Source: Megaustenia siamemsis
Taxonomy: Eukaryota > Mollusca > Gastropoda > Stylommatophora > Ariophantidae
NCBI GenBank assembly: GCA_032433765.1
Contig: JAVIAB010000159.1
Coordinates: forward strand, 3,760,342-3,824,341
DNA length: 64,000 nucleotides
Direction: 5' to 3'
Part shown: positions 1 through 10,701 of the stretch, in pieces
How the letters are laid out: the number at the start of each line of letters is the position of its first letter
Position numbering within the stretch: the first letter of the stretch is position 1
Made by a program: the position numbers and the translations under genes
The notes under the pieces: model-generated
What the model saw: the letters and a program-made list of their open reading frames with translations, nothing else
Told to the model about the DNA's origin: nothing
Database searches by the model: none

Positions 1-97
1 AAGCTGCCTTTGCCTGAACCATTCTGATTTCACCTCTTTTGTACATCTTCCGTCTGAGGTTAACAAAGTTCCCAGATATTTAAATTAATTTACCTGT

Positions 98-425
98 TTA
101 ATATTGTTCCACTGTCTTTATTGTGCACTGTGGCGATGACTTTTTCTTTGTTGTTGCCATTACTTCTATCTTTTTTCTATTAAGGCTGATTCCTTTATTT
201 TTGCTTTCTTTCACTATAATGTCCAACATTTCTTGTAATTTATTTTCACTCTTAGCGATTAAGACTGTATCGTCAGCATACCTTAGATTATTTATATTAT
301 GACCTCCAATTGTTATTCCTGGCATGCCACTTATGGATCTTAAAATAATCTCACTATACATATTAAACAAATCTGGTGACAGCACACAACCTTGCCTAAT
401 ACCCTGTTTTATTTGTCTTGTCTAT
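98..425 (-). pseudogene. LINE reverse transcriptase palm fragment
   Basis: The minus strand encodes the core of a non-LTR retrotransposon RT. It contains the block RQGCVLSPDLFN followed by the catalytic YADDTVLIA motif, then a lysine-rich stretch. The product would copy element RNA into DNA at the target site. No endonuclease or C-terminal region is in frame here. The same family's EN and RT fingers lie on the same strand at about 2.16-3.54 kb, so this may be the 3' part of one element split by later insertions, or a second copy. The family assignment beyond non-LTR is uncertain. Confidence 0.8.
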
Positions 426-794
426 TACTTCATTATAAAAATTGGTTATCTTAACAGACATCCATGAAAAATTCATAACTTTTATAATAATCTGCAAACA
501 GACATGAATGAGGTATTTTTTATCCAAACGCTTATAAGCAATATATCTATTCTGTTTTTAATCTTTAAAACAATTTTTGAAGAAAAAAATCAAAGTATCT
601 AAATAATAGCAAGTTAATAAAACTGCATGTCCAGTTAAGTACATATTTAAAAACTCATCACTCATTAAAGGCCAAAATCAAAATCTGTTGAAGAAAGGCA
701 AAGAACCATCAAACTTTGGGAAATTTATCATGTCAACTTTATGTGACACCTTCAGTTTGAAATGACAATAGAAGGGTAGATAGGTTCAACTCAC

Positions 795-859
795 TTCATC
801 ATCTGGTTCTTGCTTGATATTCCTGATTGGAATGTAACTCTTTGTTTCCATAATGTTGA
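795..859 (-). CDS. Candidate 65-bp coding exon, IKQEPDDE type (exon A)
   Basis: On the minus strand a pyrimidine-rich acceptor (TCTCTTTGACAG) precedes 65 bp that end at a GTGAGT donor. The reading frame gives METKSYIPIRNIKQEPDDE, with an ATG six bases into the exon that could be a start codon. IKQE fits the SUMO-attachment consensus (hydrophobic-K-x-E), followed by acidic residues, as seen in many animal transcription regulators. The same exon, at the same length, recurs at 58,836-58,900, and a more distant one lies at 61,808-61,875. The parent gene is not identified, and no adjoining exon was found in the window. Confidence 0.5.
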
Positions 860-1301
860 CTGTCAAAGAGAAAATATGGATGTTTAATATTAAGTAAACT
901 GGAATAGTGTCTTAATAAAGTTAACTCGAGATGATAATTATAATATTGGAATCTATCTATCTATTGACCTTTCGAGCCGTAACCGGCCCATAGGGCGTAG
1001 ACCAAGATACACCTTCTCCTATCTGAATTTTTTGTTCTAGCAGTTTTCTTTTTAAAGATATTTTATCAAATCTCGCCATCTGTCTCTGTTCTGTGCAAGC
1101 AGTTCTATCTCATTGAGGGAGCCGATTCCTGCTGCTCTTGCCTCTCTCATCAATGTTCTTCTCAGTGTCTCCCTGTGCCTTCCTCTTTTCTTTTACCTGT
1201 TGTTTCCCATATGAGAGCTTGCTTTGCTATTCGGTTATTATCTCTTCTCATCACATGTCCAACATATGACCATCGTCTTTTCTTTATTACTGAAGATATT
1301 A

Positions 1302-1650
1302 AATATTGGAATAGTGTCATAATAAAGTTAATGAGGGATGATAATACTAATACTGGAATAGTGTCATAATAAAGCTAATGAGAGATGATAATACTATTAC
1401 TGGAATAGTGTCATAATAAAGTTAATGAGAGATGATAATACTAATACTGGAATAGTTTCATAATAAAGTTAATGAGAGATGATAATACTAATACTGGAAT
1501 AGTGTCATAATAAAGTTAATGAGGGATGATAATACTATTACTGGAATAGTGTCATAATAAAGTTAATGAGAGATGATAATACTAATACTGGAATAGTGTC
1601 ATAATAAAGTTAATGAGAGATGATAATACTAATACTGAAATATGTGAGCC
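1302..1650. repeat. 47-bp minisatellite, about seven units
   Basis: Head-to-tail units of GATGATAATACTAATACTGG + AATAGTGTCATAATAAAGTTAATGAGA, with single-base differences. The homologous block at 58.7 kb has only one unit, so the array expanded after the duplication. Confidence 0.9.
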
Positions 1651-2159
1651 TGTAAATTTGTTGTAGGTGTATGACACACAAAATAAGTGGATTATCTTTA
1701 TTTGTTAAAATGTATAACTACCATGATGTTTATTAAAAAAATATCTCACAGAACCCCACATGTTGACCTCTAGTTTATATGTTCTTGTATTAGTTTTGTG
1801 GACTTAGTGCAGAACTTCAGCTGAAAGTGGCCAGGGACTCATAGCTGACCAATTGTATCAAGTTCAGTGAACCACAATTAGTTTAGATCCTATACACCCT
1901 ACTTGTGGTTGGCACAAAACTAACTTGAGTAGACCAAACAATTAGAGGATCTAAGTGTAGAAGCAGCTTTGCACCAACAAAGGAATAAAGGCATCAAGAT
2001 GCACCAAGAGCAAAGCTGCTGTAAAGCTAATGATATAAAAAAAAAAAAAGAAGAAAACAGTTGTATGTTAAGAGCTTTATGTGGTAATAGCAAAACAAAA
2101 GTCGACATTTCTATCAAGGTTTGCGCCGACAATGTTGTCCTGAAGTCTGATAGGTAGGC

Positions 2160-3540
2160 TGAAAGTCTTAAATATCGGTACATCTTCTGTTTTTTTGGAA
2201 ACCCATTTGAGAATCACCTAACTGTAGTTCTATTATTGGTCTCAACCTTTTTTCCAAGATTTTGGCGTATAGCTTTCCTACATGGCTGAGAAGAGATATA
2301 CCTCTATATTGATTGCAGTCTCTTTTGCTGCCTTTCATTTTCCATATTGGTATGATGATTGCCTGTTGCCAGTCTTCTGGGGCTTGTTGTTGGTGCCATG
2401 CTGCATTAAATAGTCTGTGCATCCATTGCATTCCAGTTTCTCCTGCTGCTGCTATTATTTCTATTGGTATGTGATCTATCCCCAGAGCTTTATCTCTTGG
2501 TGTATATTTGATTACTTCTGCGATTTCCTCTTTCATGATGTTGGGTTCAGTATTTGTGAGTTCTGACGTGGTTTTTGTTGTCTTATTGGTAGTTCGTATG
2601 TTTAACAGGTCCTCAAAATATTCTTTCCATCTCTGTTGCATACATTGGTTATTTTATATTGGCTGTCCGTCTTTGTCATTTATCAGCTCAGTAGGATCAT
2701 GTTTTTCTTTTCTCGCTCTTGTGGCTTTTACTGCATTGTAGAAATCTCTTGTGGCTGTCTTGAAGTCCCGGCTCATGTTTTGTCAGAATTTTGTCCAATT
2801 CTTTTGATTAGCTTCTTTGATCAACATTTTAACTCTTTTTTCGAACTAAGGCATATTTTTCATATTGTTCTTGGTTCTTGTTCTCTCTCCAATTTTTAAA
2901 GTTTCTTCTTTTCCTTAATTGCTTCTTTGATTGTTTCGTTCCACCACTGAGTGCTCTTTTTCCCTTCTCTTTTCTTAGCTTTGTTCCACAAACTGTTTTA
3001 GAGATGTTGGTTACTGTTTCTTTAAATTGTTTCCACTCTTCTTCTACTGTGCACACTTCATTAGGGAGTTTCTTGAATTCCTCTGTTAGTTTTACTTCTA
3101 GGGTTTTCCTTATTTCTTGATTTTTTTTATCGTTTATTTTTATTGTCTGTTCTTTTCTCTACTTTTGTTTGTGTTCGTATATTCTCTTTATTTTTGACTG
3201 TCTTAGTGTGATCATAACCATCTTGTGATCACTGTTATCTGTAATATTTGGGATTGCTCTGCTGTCTGTTACTCTTTTCTAGTTCTATTTTCTTGTAAGT
3301 ATAAAATCTATCTGGCTTCTGCATGTTGTGTCATTCCATTTGTACCAGGTGTATACTTGTGACTCTCTGTGTTTGAAGAATGTGTTGATGATAAATAAAT
3401 CATTTTGATTGCATAGATCCAGCAGTCTGCTTCCATTTTCGTTTATTTCAGCTGTTTTATCGCCAAAGAGTCCTAAGATATCACTGTTCTCACAGTTGCA
3501 TTTCCCAAGCCTTCCATTAAAATCTCTCATCACTAAATGT
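2160..3540 (-). pseudogene. Degenerate LINE: endonuclease C-terminus, linker and RT fingers
   Basis: The minus strand, from 3,533 downward, reads as an endonuclease end (DFNGRLG, then NGSRLLDLCNQNDLFIINT and YTW...SQIDFIL), typical of the apurinic-type endonuclease of non-LTR elements. Frames then shift through a basic linker (about 3,056-2,829). At 2,641-2,168 the RT finger region appears, with GIDHIPIEII, WQQAIIIPIWKMKGS and CNQYRGISLLSHVGKLYAKI. The order EN-RT is as expected. At least two frameshifts and stops break it. The catalytic YADD part is missing here, but a matching fragment lies at 98-425. Confidence 0.8.
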
Positions 3541-3567
3541 CGTCGATCTTGTTAATGATTTCATTCA

Positions 3568-4140
3568 ATGTGTCGTAGAATATACACCGAGCAAATCTTT
3601 GAAAACATCACAGAGATGACAGGCCTAAACATTAATGGAAAGATAACCAATAACCTAAGATATGCTGATGATACTGCATTACTAGCAGAAAATCATAAAT
3701 ATCTACAATTACTTAATGTAATAAACATGAAAAGCAAAAAATATGGACTAGATATGAATATCAAAAAGACTAAAACTATGATCATAAACAAAGAAAACTC
3801 TCAAGACCTACAAATAAATATAAAATTTGAAGGAATACATCTGGGGACAGTTCAGAGCTACAACTACCTGGGACAATACTATAACTAATGATGGAAAATG
3901 CAAAACTGAAATAAACAAAATAATTGGTATGGCCAAAAAGTAATCTTAAAAAATAAACTATGAAAAATATACTAACATCAAAACAAATAACACCAGGGCT
4001 AAAACTAAGAATAGCAAAATGTTACATCTTCTCAATATTCCTATATGGTGCAGAAACATGGACATTAGACAAAATAACAGAACAGAAAATTGAAACCTTT
4101 GAAATGTGGATTTATATGAGTTATATAAACTCATTACAGG
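3568..4140 (+). pseudogene. LINE RT palm and downstream region
   Basis: The plus strand carries NNLRYADDTALLAEN followed by KKTKTMIINKEN and NYLG, the RT motif C region and the segment after it. After a frame break near 3,890 it continues with TPGLKLRIAKCYIFSIFLYGAETWTLD, the usual post-RT block of these elements. The 51.23-51.94 kb fragment is a close relative with the same peptide (KTKTMIINKENSQDLQINIK). It is a dead, truncated copy. Confidence 0.8.
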
Positions 4141-5169
4141 GGATGTGTTTGCTAGAAAAGTTTGTACCTAAATGTATATGGGAAGAATTGTTGCTTCTTC
4201 AGTCTATAAATCATTTTCTTTTTAGCTGTCATGTTAAGCCAATTAAAACTGCTACAATTATAGTAAAATAATCATCGTATTATAGATTACAAATCTTGCA
4301 AAAACTCAATAAGAGATTTATAATAATGAAGTGGTAAAGTGGACACTTAAGGAAGCAACTCACTACCCAATATTGTAAGGACAGATCAATTTGTTTATCT
4401 TTCATCACCTGAAGTTTGACTATATCATTTTACCAATGTCGTTTCTCTTGAATAAATTGTAATGTTTTATGTATTTCTTGTAGGACCCATATTTTGTCTG
4501 TAGTGTGTATCTAATGGCCAATGAATTTTCCTCATGTACTATATCAGTACAGTCTTAAATTTGTGTTAAACAGTCTGGGACCTCTGTCCACATTGCCCAT
4601 AATATTTAGCTGGAGGTGCCAATCTTGATTTTGTATTATATTGTATACTAATTGCATATGACGATCAATGATTGTGCNNNNNNNNNNNNNNNNNNNNNNN
4701 NNNNNNNNNNNNNNNNNNNNNNNNNNNNNNNNNNNNNNNNNNNNNNNNNNNNNNNNNNNNNNNNNNNNNNNNNNNNNTTCATTCACAAGTCAAGATGGCA
4801 TTTTACGAGTTTAGTGTCCCAAATTAGTTCTCACAGTTCTGACTGCAAGTGCAACATCCCCTCTAAGTCTAAGCACTTTATTCGGTCGCTCTGCCATTTA
4901 ACATTAGAAGACCCCTGGTTAAGTTTAGGATTTTGCAAACAACTAACCTTAAATTTGTTGAAAAATAATAATAATAATTTCACAAAAGCTGGAAACAGTT
5001 GATAATTCAAGCAAGCATGTCCGAGTTAATTTACTCAGTTACTGAGATCACAGTCACAGTGTCACTCGACTCAGACTGAGGTCAGATCACATTGATGAAC
5101 TTGTAAATTAAATGACTTATAACCGTTCCCCAAGATTATTTTATTCATTGCAACATAATAATTATAATA
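4141..5169. other. No recognised gene; contains assembly gap
   Basis: AT-rich sequence with no supported coding region. It includes the run of Ns described separately. Reading frames crossing the gap are meaningless. Confidence 0.6.
4678..4777. other. Assembly gap, 100 N
   Basis: Exactly 100 consecutive Ns, the usual length of a placeholder gap of unknown size. Confidence 0.99.
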
Positions 5170-5555
5170 GGTAATTTCCTAGTTTGATCAGATATATTAT
5201 TTCAGTTTGGAAGAGTGATGTCCCCTAAAATATGTCTGCCAAAATACAGTGGTTCTACGCATTCTTGGCGTTGGGGTCATTACGCTGGCATGTATCATTT
5301 CGGAGTATCTGTTGATTGGGCGTTGGGTCCGAGGTTAGGTTTAGCTTTAGTGTTAAATATTTATAAATATATTATAACGCGTGACAAAAACGACCCGAAC
5401 GCCACGCTGACCCAAACGCCAGTGTGAGTGACACATGCCAGCGTAATGACCCCAACGCCAAGAATGCGTAGAACCACTGTATTTTGCAGACATATTTTAG
5501 GGGACATCACTCTTCCAAACTGAAATAATATATCTGATCAAACTAGGAAATTACC
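5170..5555 (+). mobile_element. MITE copy 1 (386 bp, 8-bp TSD)
   Basis: The element starts GGTAATTTCCTAGTTTG and ends with the reverse complement, with inverted repeats of roughly 120 bp that include GGCGTTGGGGTCATTACG. It is flanked on both sides by TTATAATA, an 8-bp target duplication (5,162-5,169 and 5,556-5,563). It has no transposase and must be moved in trans. The 8-bp duplication suggests a hAT-like source, though the terminal bases are not the usual CAGTG. Related copies are at 25.8 and 52.3 kb; this one is the shortest because of an internal deletion. Confidence 0.93.
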
Positions 5556-6298
5556 TTATAATATTAATATAATTAATTAATATAGTAATAATACCTGCCT
5601 GATTAAAAAACACAATTATCTTTCACCTCAAGTACAGCAATGTTAACACGCGCGATCGCTGGCCAGTGGGTTGCCAACTTCCGGTCAATCCGCTAGACTG
5701 GAGCCAAAAATCCGCGATCTTTCCCCAGATTTTCCAAAATATTTCCAGAGTTTATTACTTAGGAAACTTACATTAAATTATTATTTATCTACGTACTATT
5801 TATTTATTATTATTATAACGCATCCCAAAGCCAAAAGGGAGAGTAAATTTAATGAAAAAATTATTATTATTTCGATTTGTAAAGTCTGAGTCACCACTAT
5901 ATTAATACATGTAGAAACTAACTTAATTTGGGGCATTTGCAAAACTTGCATCTAGCTTTGTCAGCACTACCCGGGACTTCTACGATCCAATCTTACGAAA
6001 TCGTTGCTGATATAGAAGTGTCATATCTTTATGTTGTAATGTGAATGTACGTTGCTGATAGTTAAAGCCACATGTATAATATGGAATTACCAAAAATCGT
6101 AACTCTCTTATAGCGGTAGGGCGTTGAACTACACAATTTGAAATAGTAGTAGTAGTAGCCTCCGTCAGTCATAGTTGACTATGGATTTTTCAGCGCCCCT
6201 AGAAATGTTATTTTTTTCCTTTCTTTTCTTTCGCCGCGTATTCTCTTTCTCTATGAATCTGTCTGCTTCTTCTTTGAGGTGAACCTTTAGAGTGTGTT
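5556..6298. other. Intergenic, no recognised gene
   Basis: AT-rich non-coding sequence. A short AGTAGTAGTAGT microsatellite lies near 6,148. GC-richer CCGC/GCGG-containing sequence near 5,650-5,740 loosely resembles 7,480-7,600 (see rejected items). Confidence 0.6.
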
Positions 6299-7060
6299 TC
6301 AGAGATTGCGGTCTGCAGCTATGTCTTCCCATGCTGCAGGGTTTATGTTCAGATTCTTCATGTCACGTTTACACACATCTACAAATCGAAGATTTGGGCG
6401 CCCCCTAGTTCTTTTACCATATGCCAGTTGTCCGTAGAGTATATCTTTTGGTACGCGGCCATCTTTCATACGGTGTACATGGCCAAGCCAGCGTAACCTA
6501 CGTTGTTTGAGCAACGTGTAGATATTCGGTAGGCCTGTGCGAGTCAGGACCTCCACGTTTGTCACTTTATCCTTCCAGGTGATACCAAGAATACGGCGTA
6601 GACATCGCATATGGAATGCATTTAGCCTCCTCTCCTGCTTTACATAGGTTGTCCAAGATTCGCTGCCATACAGGAGGATACTAATTATGCAGGCATTGTA
6701 CACTGCAGATTTTGTTTTAATTGTCAGTTTGTTGTTTTGCCAGACACGCTTAGAAAGACGGACAAAGGTGGTAGCGGCTTTATCAATACGAGTGTCAATT
6801 TCTGTATCTAAAGATAGTCTGTCGCTGATGATGGACCCCAGGTAGTTATACTGCCGCACGATGTCAAGTTTATAGTTGTCGATAGAGATTTCAGGTGTTG
6901 CTTCGGTGTCCTGACCGAGTATGTTAGTTTCTGCAAACTTATTGTTAGACCGAAGTCTCGGCAGGCATGTGCAAAGCGATGTAGATTCTGGAGTGTTCTC
7001 TCCAGGGCGCGAGCTTGGGCAGAAAAAGAAAGAGACAAGCTGTTGCCCATGCAGCATGTT
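6299..7060 (-). pseudogene. LINE ORF2 C-terminal region
   Basis: The minus strand reads through the post-RT part of a non-LTR element: YNYLGSIISDRLSLDTEI, LLYGSESWTTYVKQERRLNAF, RCLRRILGITWKDKVTN, RRLRWLGHVHRMKDGRVPKD and GRPNLRFVDVCKRDMK, then a natural stop. An upstream piece (FAHACRDFGLTISLQK) sits in another frame, so there is a frameshift near 6,915. This region gives nucleic-acid-binding C-terminal function in these elements. The element is 5'-truncated, which is usual for target-primed reverse transcription. The fragments at 25.19-25.37 kb and 28.99-29.1 kb belong to a related family. Confidence 0.85.
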
Positions 7061-7658
7061 TCTTCACTCCGCGAAGCCGAGCGATCCAAAGGTCGAATTT
7101 GAAATAAATAGGGACAATATTCACGTAGAAAGAAACACGTTGCTGAACACTCACGCTGCCTCTAAACAAATCCTCAGTTTGAAATATGAAACTTGCTAAT
7201 TAATGAGGACATACTTAACTTAGCACTATGACTATAAATCCTCAGTTCTCCTACAATTTATTTCCAAAGTAGAACAGTTTCAGTTTCAAACCGAAAATCT
7301 CTACTACAATACTCTACTAACTTTTCTATTGGTCAGATCGAAATGATATAATGACGTAGAACGTACATAATTTAACTTGTCACACAAGCGCTACAGACGC
7401 CCTTTGTTTGTGTTTTGACCACGATAAGGCTAATTTTAGTCGATTATCGTGATTAAAAAAATCCACGATTTGCCGCTGTCATTCAAAATAAATCCGCTAG
7501 AAATTCCGCCAGGCGGATTCAATATTTTTTGGCCGCTGGACGCTGCTCCAATTCCGCTAAATCTAGCGGAAAATCCGCTCAGTTGGCAAAATTAGACCGT
7601 CGAGTGTCGACCGGTTTCGACCGACCTACTCCGACCAAGCTGGGTCAGGGGTTCATCA

Positions 7659-7990
7659 TCATCGAGTGCCTTCTCCACACCGAAGCTTGGCTACCATGGA
7701 GCGCCATTCTGCTCTGTCGCTTGCTTTTTTGGTGCAGGTTGTCATAGGTTGATTTGTCCATCTTTTGATGTCACTCATCCATGCTTGTCTTGGTCTGCCT
7801 CTTTTACTTTGTATTTTCCCCTCCATGATTATTTTTAGTAGGCTGTTGTGTCTTTTAACATGACCCAAAAATCGTATTTTGTCTTGTTTGAATTGTGCTT
7901 AGTAGTTCTCTTTTCATTTTTAGCTGTATTAATACTTCATCTTTTGTTTTCTTTTCCTTCCATCCAATTCTACCTATTCTTCTATATATC
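7659..7990 (-). pseudogene. LINE 3' coding tail
   Basis: The minus-strand peptide GHVKRHNSLLKIIMEGKIQ, then KRGRPRQAWMSDIKRWTN and RAEWRSMVAKLRCGEGTR, is the extreme C-terminus of the LINE family also seen at 51.66-51.94 kb. Upstream (7,870-7,990) a further decayed piece reads IEAFEMWIYRR-like in another frame. It is 5'-truncated and broken. Confidence 0.8.
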
Positions 7991-8536
7991 CACATTTCAA
8001 AGGCTTCAATTCTCTGTTCTGTTTTCTTGTATAATTGTAACAGAGTGGGTAAACAATAAAGGGGAGAGTAGTCAGGAACATGATAAATAAAAATAGAAAA
8101 TGAGAAAAGGAATAAAGGAGAAGTCCAAGGTAATTAGGTCAAGGGGAATGAGTGAAGTTGGACAAAGAAACATGAGGGGAAAACACGAAATAAATGAGGG
8201 AGGTATGAATTAACGGAAGGTTGAGTATTGAAAGGGAAACTAGATCAGCATGAATCTCGTGCAAGAGAACAAAGGGGGAAAAGAGAGAAACACGAGAGGG
8301 CGATGAAAAGGGTTAGACAGTTGGAAGACAAGCGGGCGACTAGGAAAGTCGTGCCGGGGAAGGCGTTAGCTAGTAAGCTGACAGCCTCCAAAAACGTTGT
8401 AAATAGTTTAGTCTAGAACCAGCGGTCGAGGAAGGAACACGTCTGACCGTTGGTATGTTTGTGAATGGTATTTACAGTTATAGGTTAGGCCAGCTCGAAG
8501 ATGGACAGTGATTGTGTTCAATAGGAGGCCTGTGTG
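7991..8536. other. Purine-rich non-coding stretch
   Basis: The plus strand is A/G-rich (for example GAGAACAAAGGGGGAAAAGAG). The short open frame at 8,228-8,416 is low-complexity charged sequence with no family resemblance. The Polinton-like element starts immediately after it, and the last six bases (TGTGTG) match its other flank. Confidence 0.55.
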
Positions 8537-9283
8537 AGTAGTGAGGAAGGGTTTTTTGAGCAAGGATTTTAACATTTTGGCATGGTGCATTTTGGCACCA
8601 TGCAGCATTGGCATGTATCGTGCAGCACAATCTCGTCGTGCAGCATGGCCTGCAATCTCGACCTCGTTTATCGCGGGTGGTCGGTCTTATCTCAAGTGGT
8701 CAAGTGGTCGGCCTCGTCTTATCTCAAGTGTGTGGAGACCAGTGGTTCTAAAACTTGTAGGTGTGTTTGGAGCTAAAACTTGTATGTCAGTCTAAAACTT
8801 GCGGGGGTCGTGTTATCATCAATGTGTGATGGCAACATGAGGCAAATATGGAGACCAGTGGTTCTAAAACTTGTATGTCAGTCTAAAACTTGAGGGGGGT
8901 CGTGTTATCATCAATGTGTGATGGCAATAGGAGGCAAAAAAAAAAGGCAAAGGGGTGTTAGTGCCACGTCGATCATCATCGGGCCACCTCGGTCATCATC
9001 ATCGGCGCTGGTCGGCGGTCGCTGGTCGTCGGCGGTCGCTGGTCGTCGTCGCTGGTCGGCTCGGGCAACATCATCATATGTAATGATTAAATAGTGACGC
9101 TCTCTCTCTCTTATCATCATCATCAAGCCACACCCTCAACATCATCCCTTCATGTCTTATCATCACCAAGCCACACAAATTGACACATCATCAGCATGTG
9201 CCACCCTCAACAGCATGTACCACCCTCAACAACATCATCATCATGTGCCACCCTCAACAACATCATCATCAAGCCACACCCTC

Positions 9284-9339
<56 letters not shown>
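9284..9339. repeat. (CT)n microsatellite in the Polinton-like terminal domain
   Basis: About 28 CT dinucleotides. The equivalent GA runs in the other modules are shorter: near 15,534-15,566, 17,962-17,990 and 20,382-20,405. Confidence 0.95.
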
Positions 9340-9342
<3 letters not shown>

Positions 9343-9428
9343 ACGCTAAAGCAAAACAAAAAGTCGCTCTATATTTCACACATATTTATTAATACAACAA
9401 ATATACAACACATATGCGAAAATATATA

Positions 9429-10121
9429 TTACTGTCCGATTGTTGATAATTGTAAGCGTCTGGGTTTCCTCCCTCCTGTTTTGGCTGTACTGTCTGTTTG
9501 TGTTAAATGTCTATCAAACACAGGGGCGTAGGAAGTTTCATTAGCCTTCACAACACAACCGCCCTCCATTTTGACAAAACCTTGATCAAAGCTGGAATAG
9601 GTAATTGGTGACTCAGCTGAAACACCCGGGACATCGATAGTGGCCGCCGGATCTGTCGTCTGATTAACAAGAGCGAGGTTCCCTTGGTTAACAAAAGGAG
9701 GGGTCGTGTAGTTGATGAGATTCGGGTTAACAAGAGATGGTGTGTAGTTCTGATGGTTAACAACAGGTGGCGTGTAGTTGAGCTGGTTAAGGAGAGGTGG
9801 CGTGTAGCTGATCTGGTGGTTAACAACAGGTGGCGTGTAGTTGAGGTTAGCATAAGCGGTTAAAATGTCTTCTCGCATATCAACTAAAGCGATAAATTCC
9901 TCTCTCGATAGTGTTATCCCAGTCCGGGTAGGAAACTTAAAAAAACTCTCACCGCTATATGTCCTTATATTTATCAACGGTCTGTTACGAAAAACACAAA
10001 CCGAGACTGCCTTAACGCCATCTTTAGACAACGGAACTACAGTCTCATTTCCGCGTGACATAAATATGCGCTGATCACTGGCATCAAACGAAATTGGCGT
10101 ATTCAAGCTACACGACTCCAT
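9429..10121 (-). CDS. PC4-like ssDNA-binding protein, intact copy
   Basis: A 230-residue product from the ATG of MESCSLNTP; an upstream in-frame ATG would add seven residues. Residues about 36-90 fit the PC4/Sub1 fold in order: VKAVSVCVFRNRPLINIRTY, an aromatic/basic turn (FFKFPTRTG), then ITLSREEFIALVDMREDI as the helix. Members bind single-stranded DNA and act in transcription or replication. Residues 93-145 hold repeated NYTPPVVN-type prolines, and the C-terminus is basic (GGRKPRRLQ). A TATA box lies about 80 bp upstream of the ATG. The gene diverges from the ATPase fragment. This is the only unbroken copy of four. The PC4 call rests on pattern, not on a search. Confidence 0.72.
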   Translation of the reverse strand: MESCSLNTPISFDASDQRIFMSRGNETVVPLSKDGVKAVSVCVFRNRPLINIRTYSGESFFKFPTRTGITLSREEFIALVDMREDILTAYANLNYTPPVVNHQISYTPPLLNQLNYTPPVVNHQNYTPSLVNPNLINYTTPPFVNQGNLALVNQTTDPAATIDVPGVSAESPITYSSFDQGFVKMEGGCVVKANETSYAPVFDRHLTQTDSTAKTGGRKPRRLQLSTIGQ

Positions 10122-10198
10122 AGTCAAAGCAAAAACAAACACAAGCCACCTGGCAACAGACGCTGGTTATCTATGTGTGTACACTGCTCGGCTGGGGG

Positions 10199-10312
10199 TT
10201 TTTATACCTGCTACGTTTATCGTATCGAGGACCGTCTATTTATAGTAGCTAACGCAATATGTTATCAGGCGAGGTAATATGTTATCAGACGAGGTAATAC
10301 GTTATCAGTCGT
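10199..10312 (-). promoter_or_regulatory. PC4-like gene promoter, copy 1
   Basis: On the minus strand TATAAAAA (10,199-10,206) follows a second TATAAATAG (10,236-10,244). Further upstream are three spaced copies of a 19-20-bp unit starting CTGATAACATATTACCTCG. The unit contains TGATAA, a GATA-factor-type core. All four modules keep this arrangement. Confidence 0.65.
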
Positions 10313-10519
10313 GTTGCGACATGTTCCGTGACTTCGGGAAGGGTCCAGACAGTGTGATATGTGCGAAATATGAGGTGTGTGTAAAATAATTTTATATAGG
10401 ATGTGGTTTTTTTAAAATAAGTGTTAATTGAAGAAGTGAAACCTGGCGGACTGACCTAAAATCACTCCTTGTTATTTTTGTGGGTGGTATAATCACTAAA
10501 GTTGGTAGCACTTGTGAGG

Positions 10520-10642
10520 ATGGATCCCCGATGGAATCATCCTTTCACAGCTCTGATAGCCGGTCCTACCGGGTGTGGGAAAACGGTATTTGTACAAAAG
10601 TTTATACAGATGGGTGTCTGCTTAGTTCTATGTCATAAATGA
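10520..10642 (+). pseudogene. P-loop ATPase, N-terminal fragment, copy 1
   Basis: ATG at 10,520 opens a 40-residue frame with HPFTALIAGPTGCGKTVFV, which contains a complete Walker A motif (GPTGCGKT). It then runs into unrelated residues and a stop. This kind of start resembles the packaging or accessory ATPases of Polinton/adintovirus elements, which is inference from family knowledge. Walker B and the rest of the protein are absent. It reads divergently from the PC4-like gene, and its end faces the polymerase fragment 60 bp away. Confidence 0.65.
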
Positions 10643-10701
10643 ATCATAAGGGGTGAAACTGTTAGAGATTGCTGGGTAGTCTAAACTGGTAGTGTAAAGA
10701 G

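Larger units (their letters stand above)
770..1910. repeat. Segmental block duplicated in inverted orientation at 58.38-58.93 kb
   Basis: Reading this block on the minus strand reproduces, in order and with scattered mismatches, the sequence at 58,380-58,930 on the plus strand. Shared parts are the exon candidate with its splice sites, the CATAATAAAGTTAATGAGAGATG segment broken into short matches, and the downstream TATGACACACAAAATAAGTGG-like stretch. The left copy is longer because one 47-bp unit has multiplied into about seven. The block looks like an old inverted duplication of genic DNA rather than a known transposon. The outer limits were judged by eye. Confidence 0.65.

Noticed and set aside
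4544..5002. Frames crossing the N run
   Set aside because: The sequence between the flanks is unknown.
5640..7620. DNA transposon with CCGCTAGA-type ends around the 6.3-kb LINE
   Set aside because: GGTTGCCAAC and CCGCTAGA-like motifs occur near 5,665 and 7,490-7,590 in opposite orientation, but the match is too short and irregular, and no target duplication was found.
8904..9126. Separate small genes in the Polinton-like terminal domains
   Set aside because: The frames come from CATCATCA, GGTCGTCGGC and CT repeats and differ between modules through repeat-length changes.
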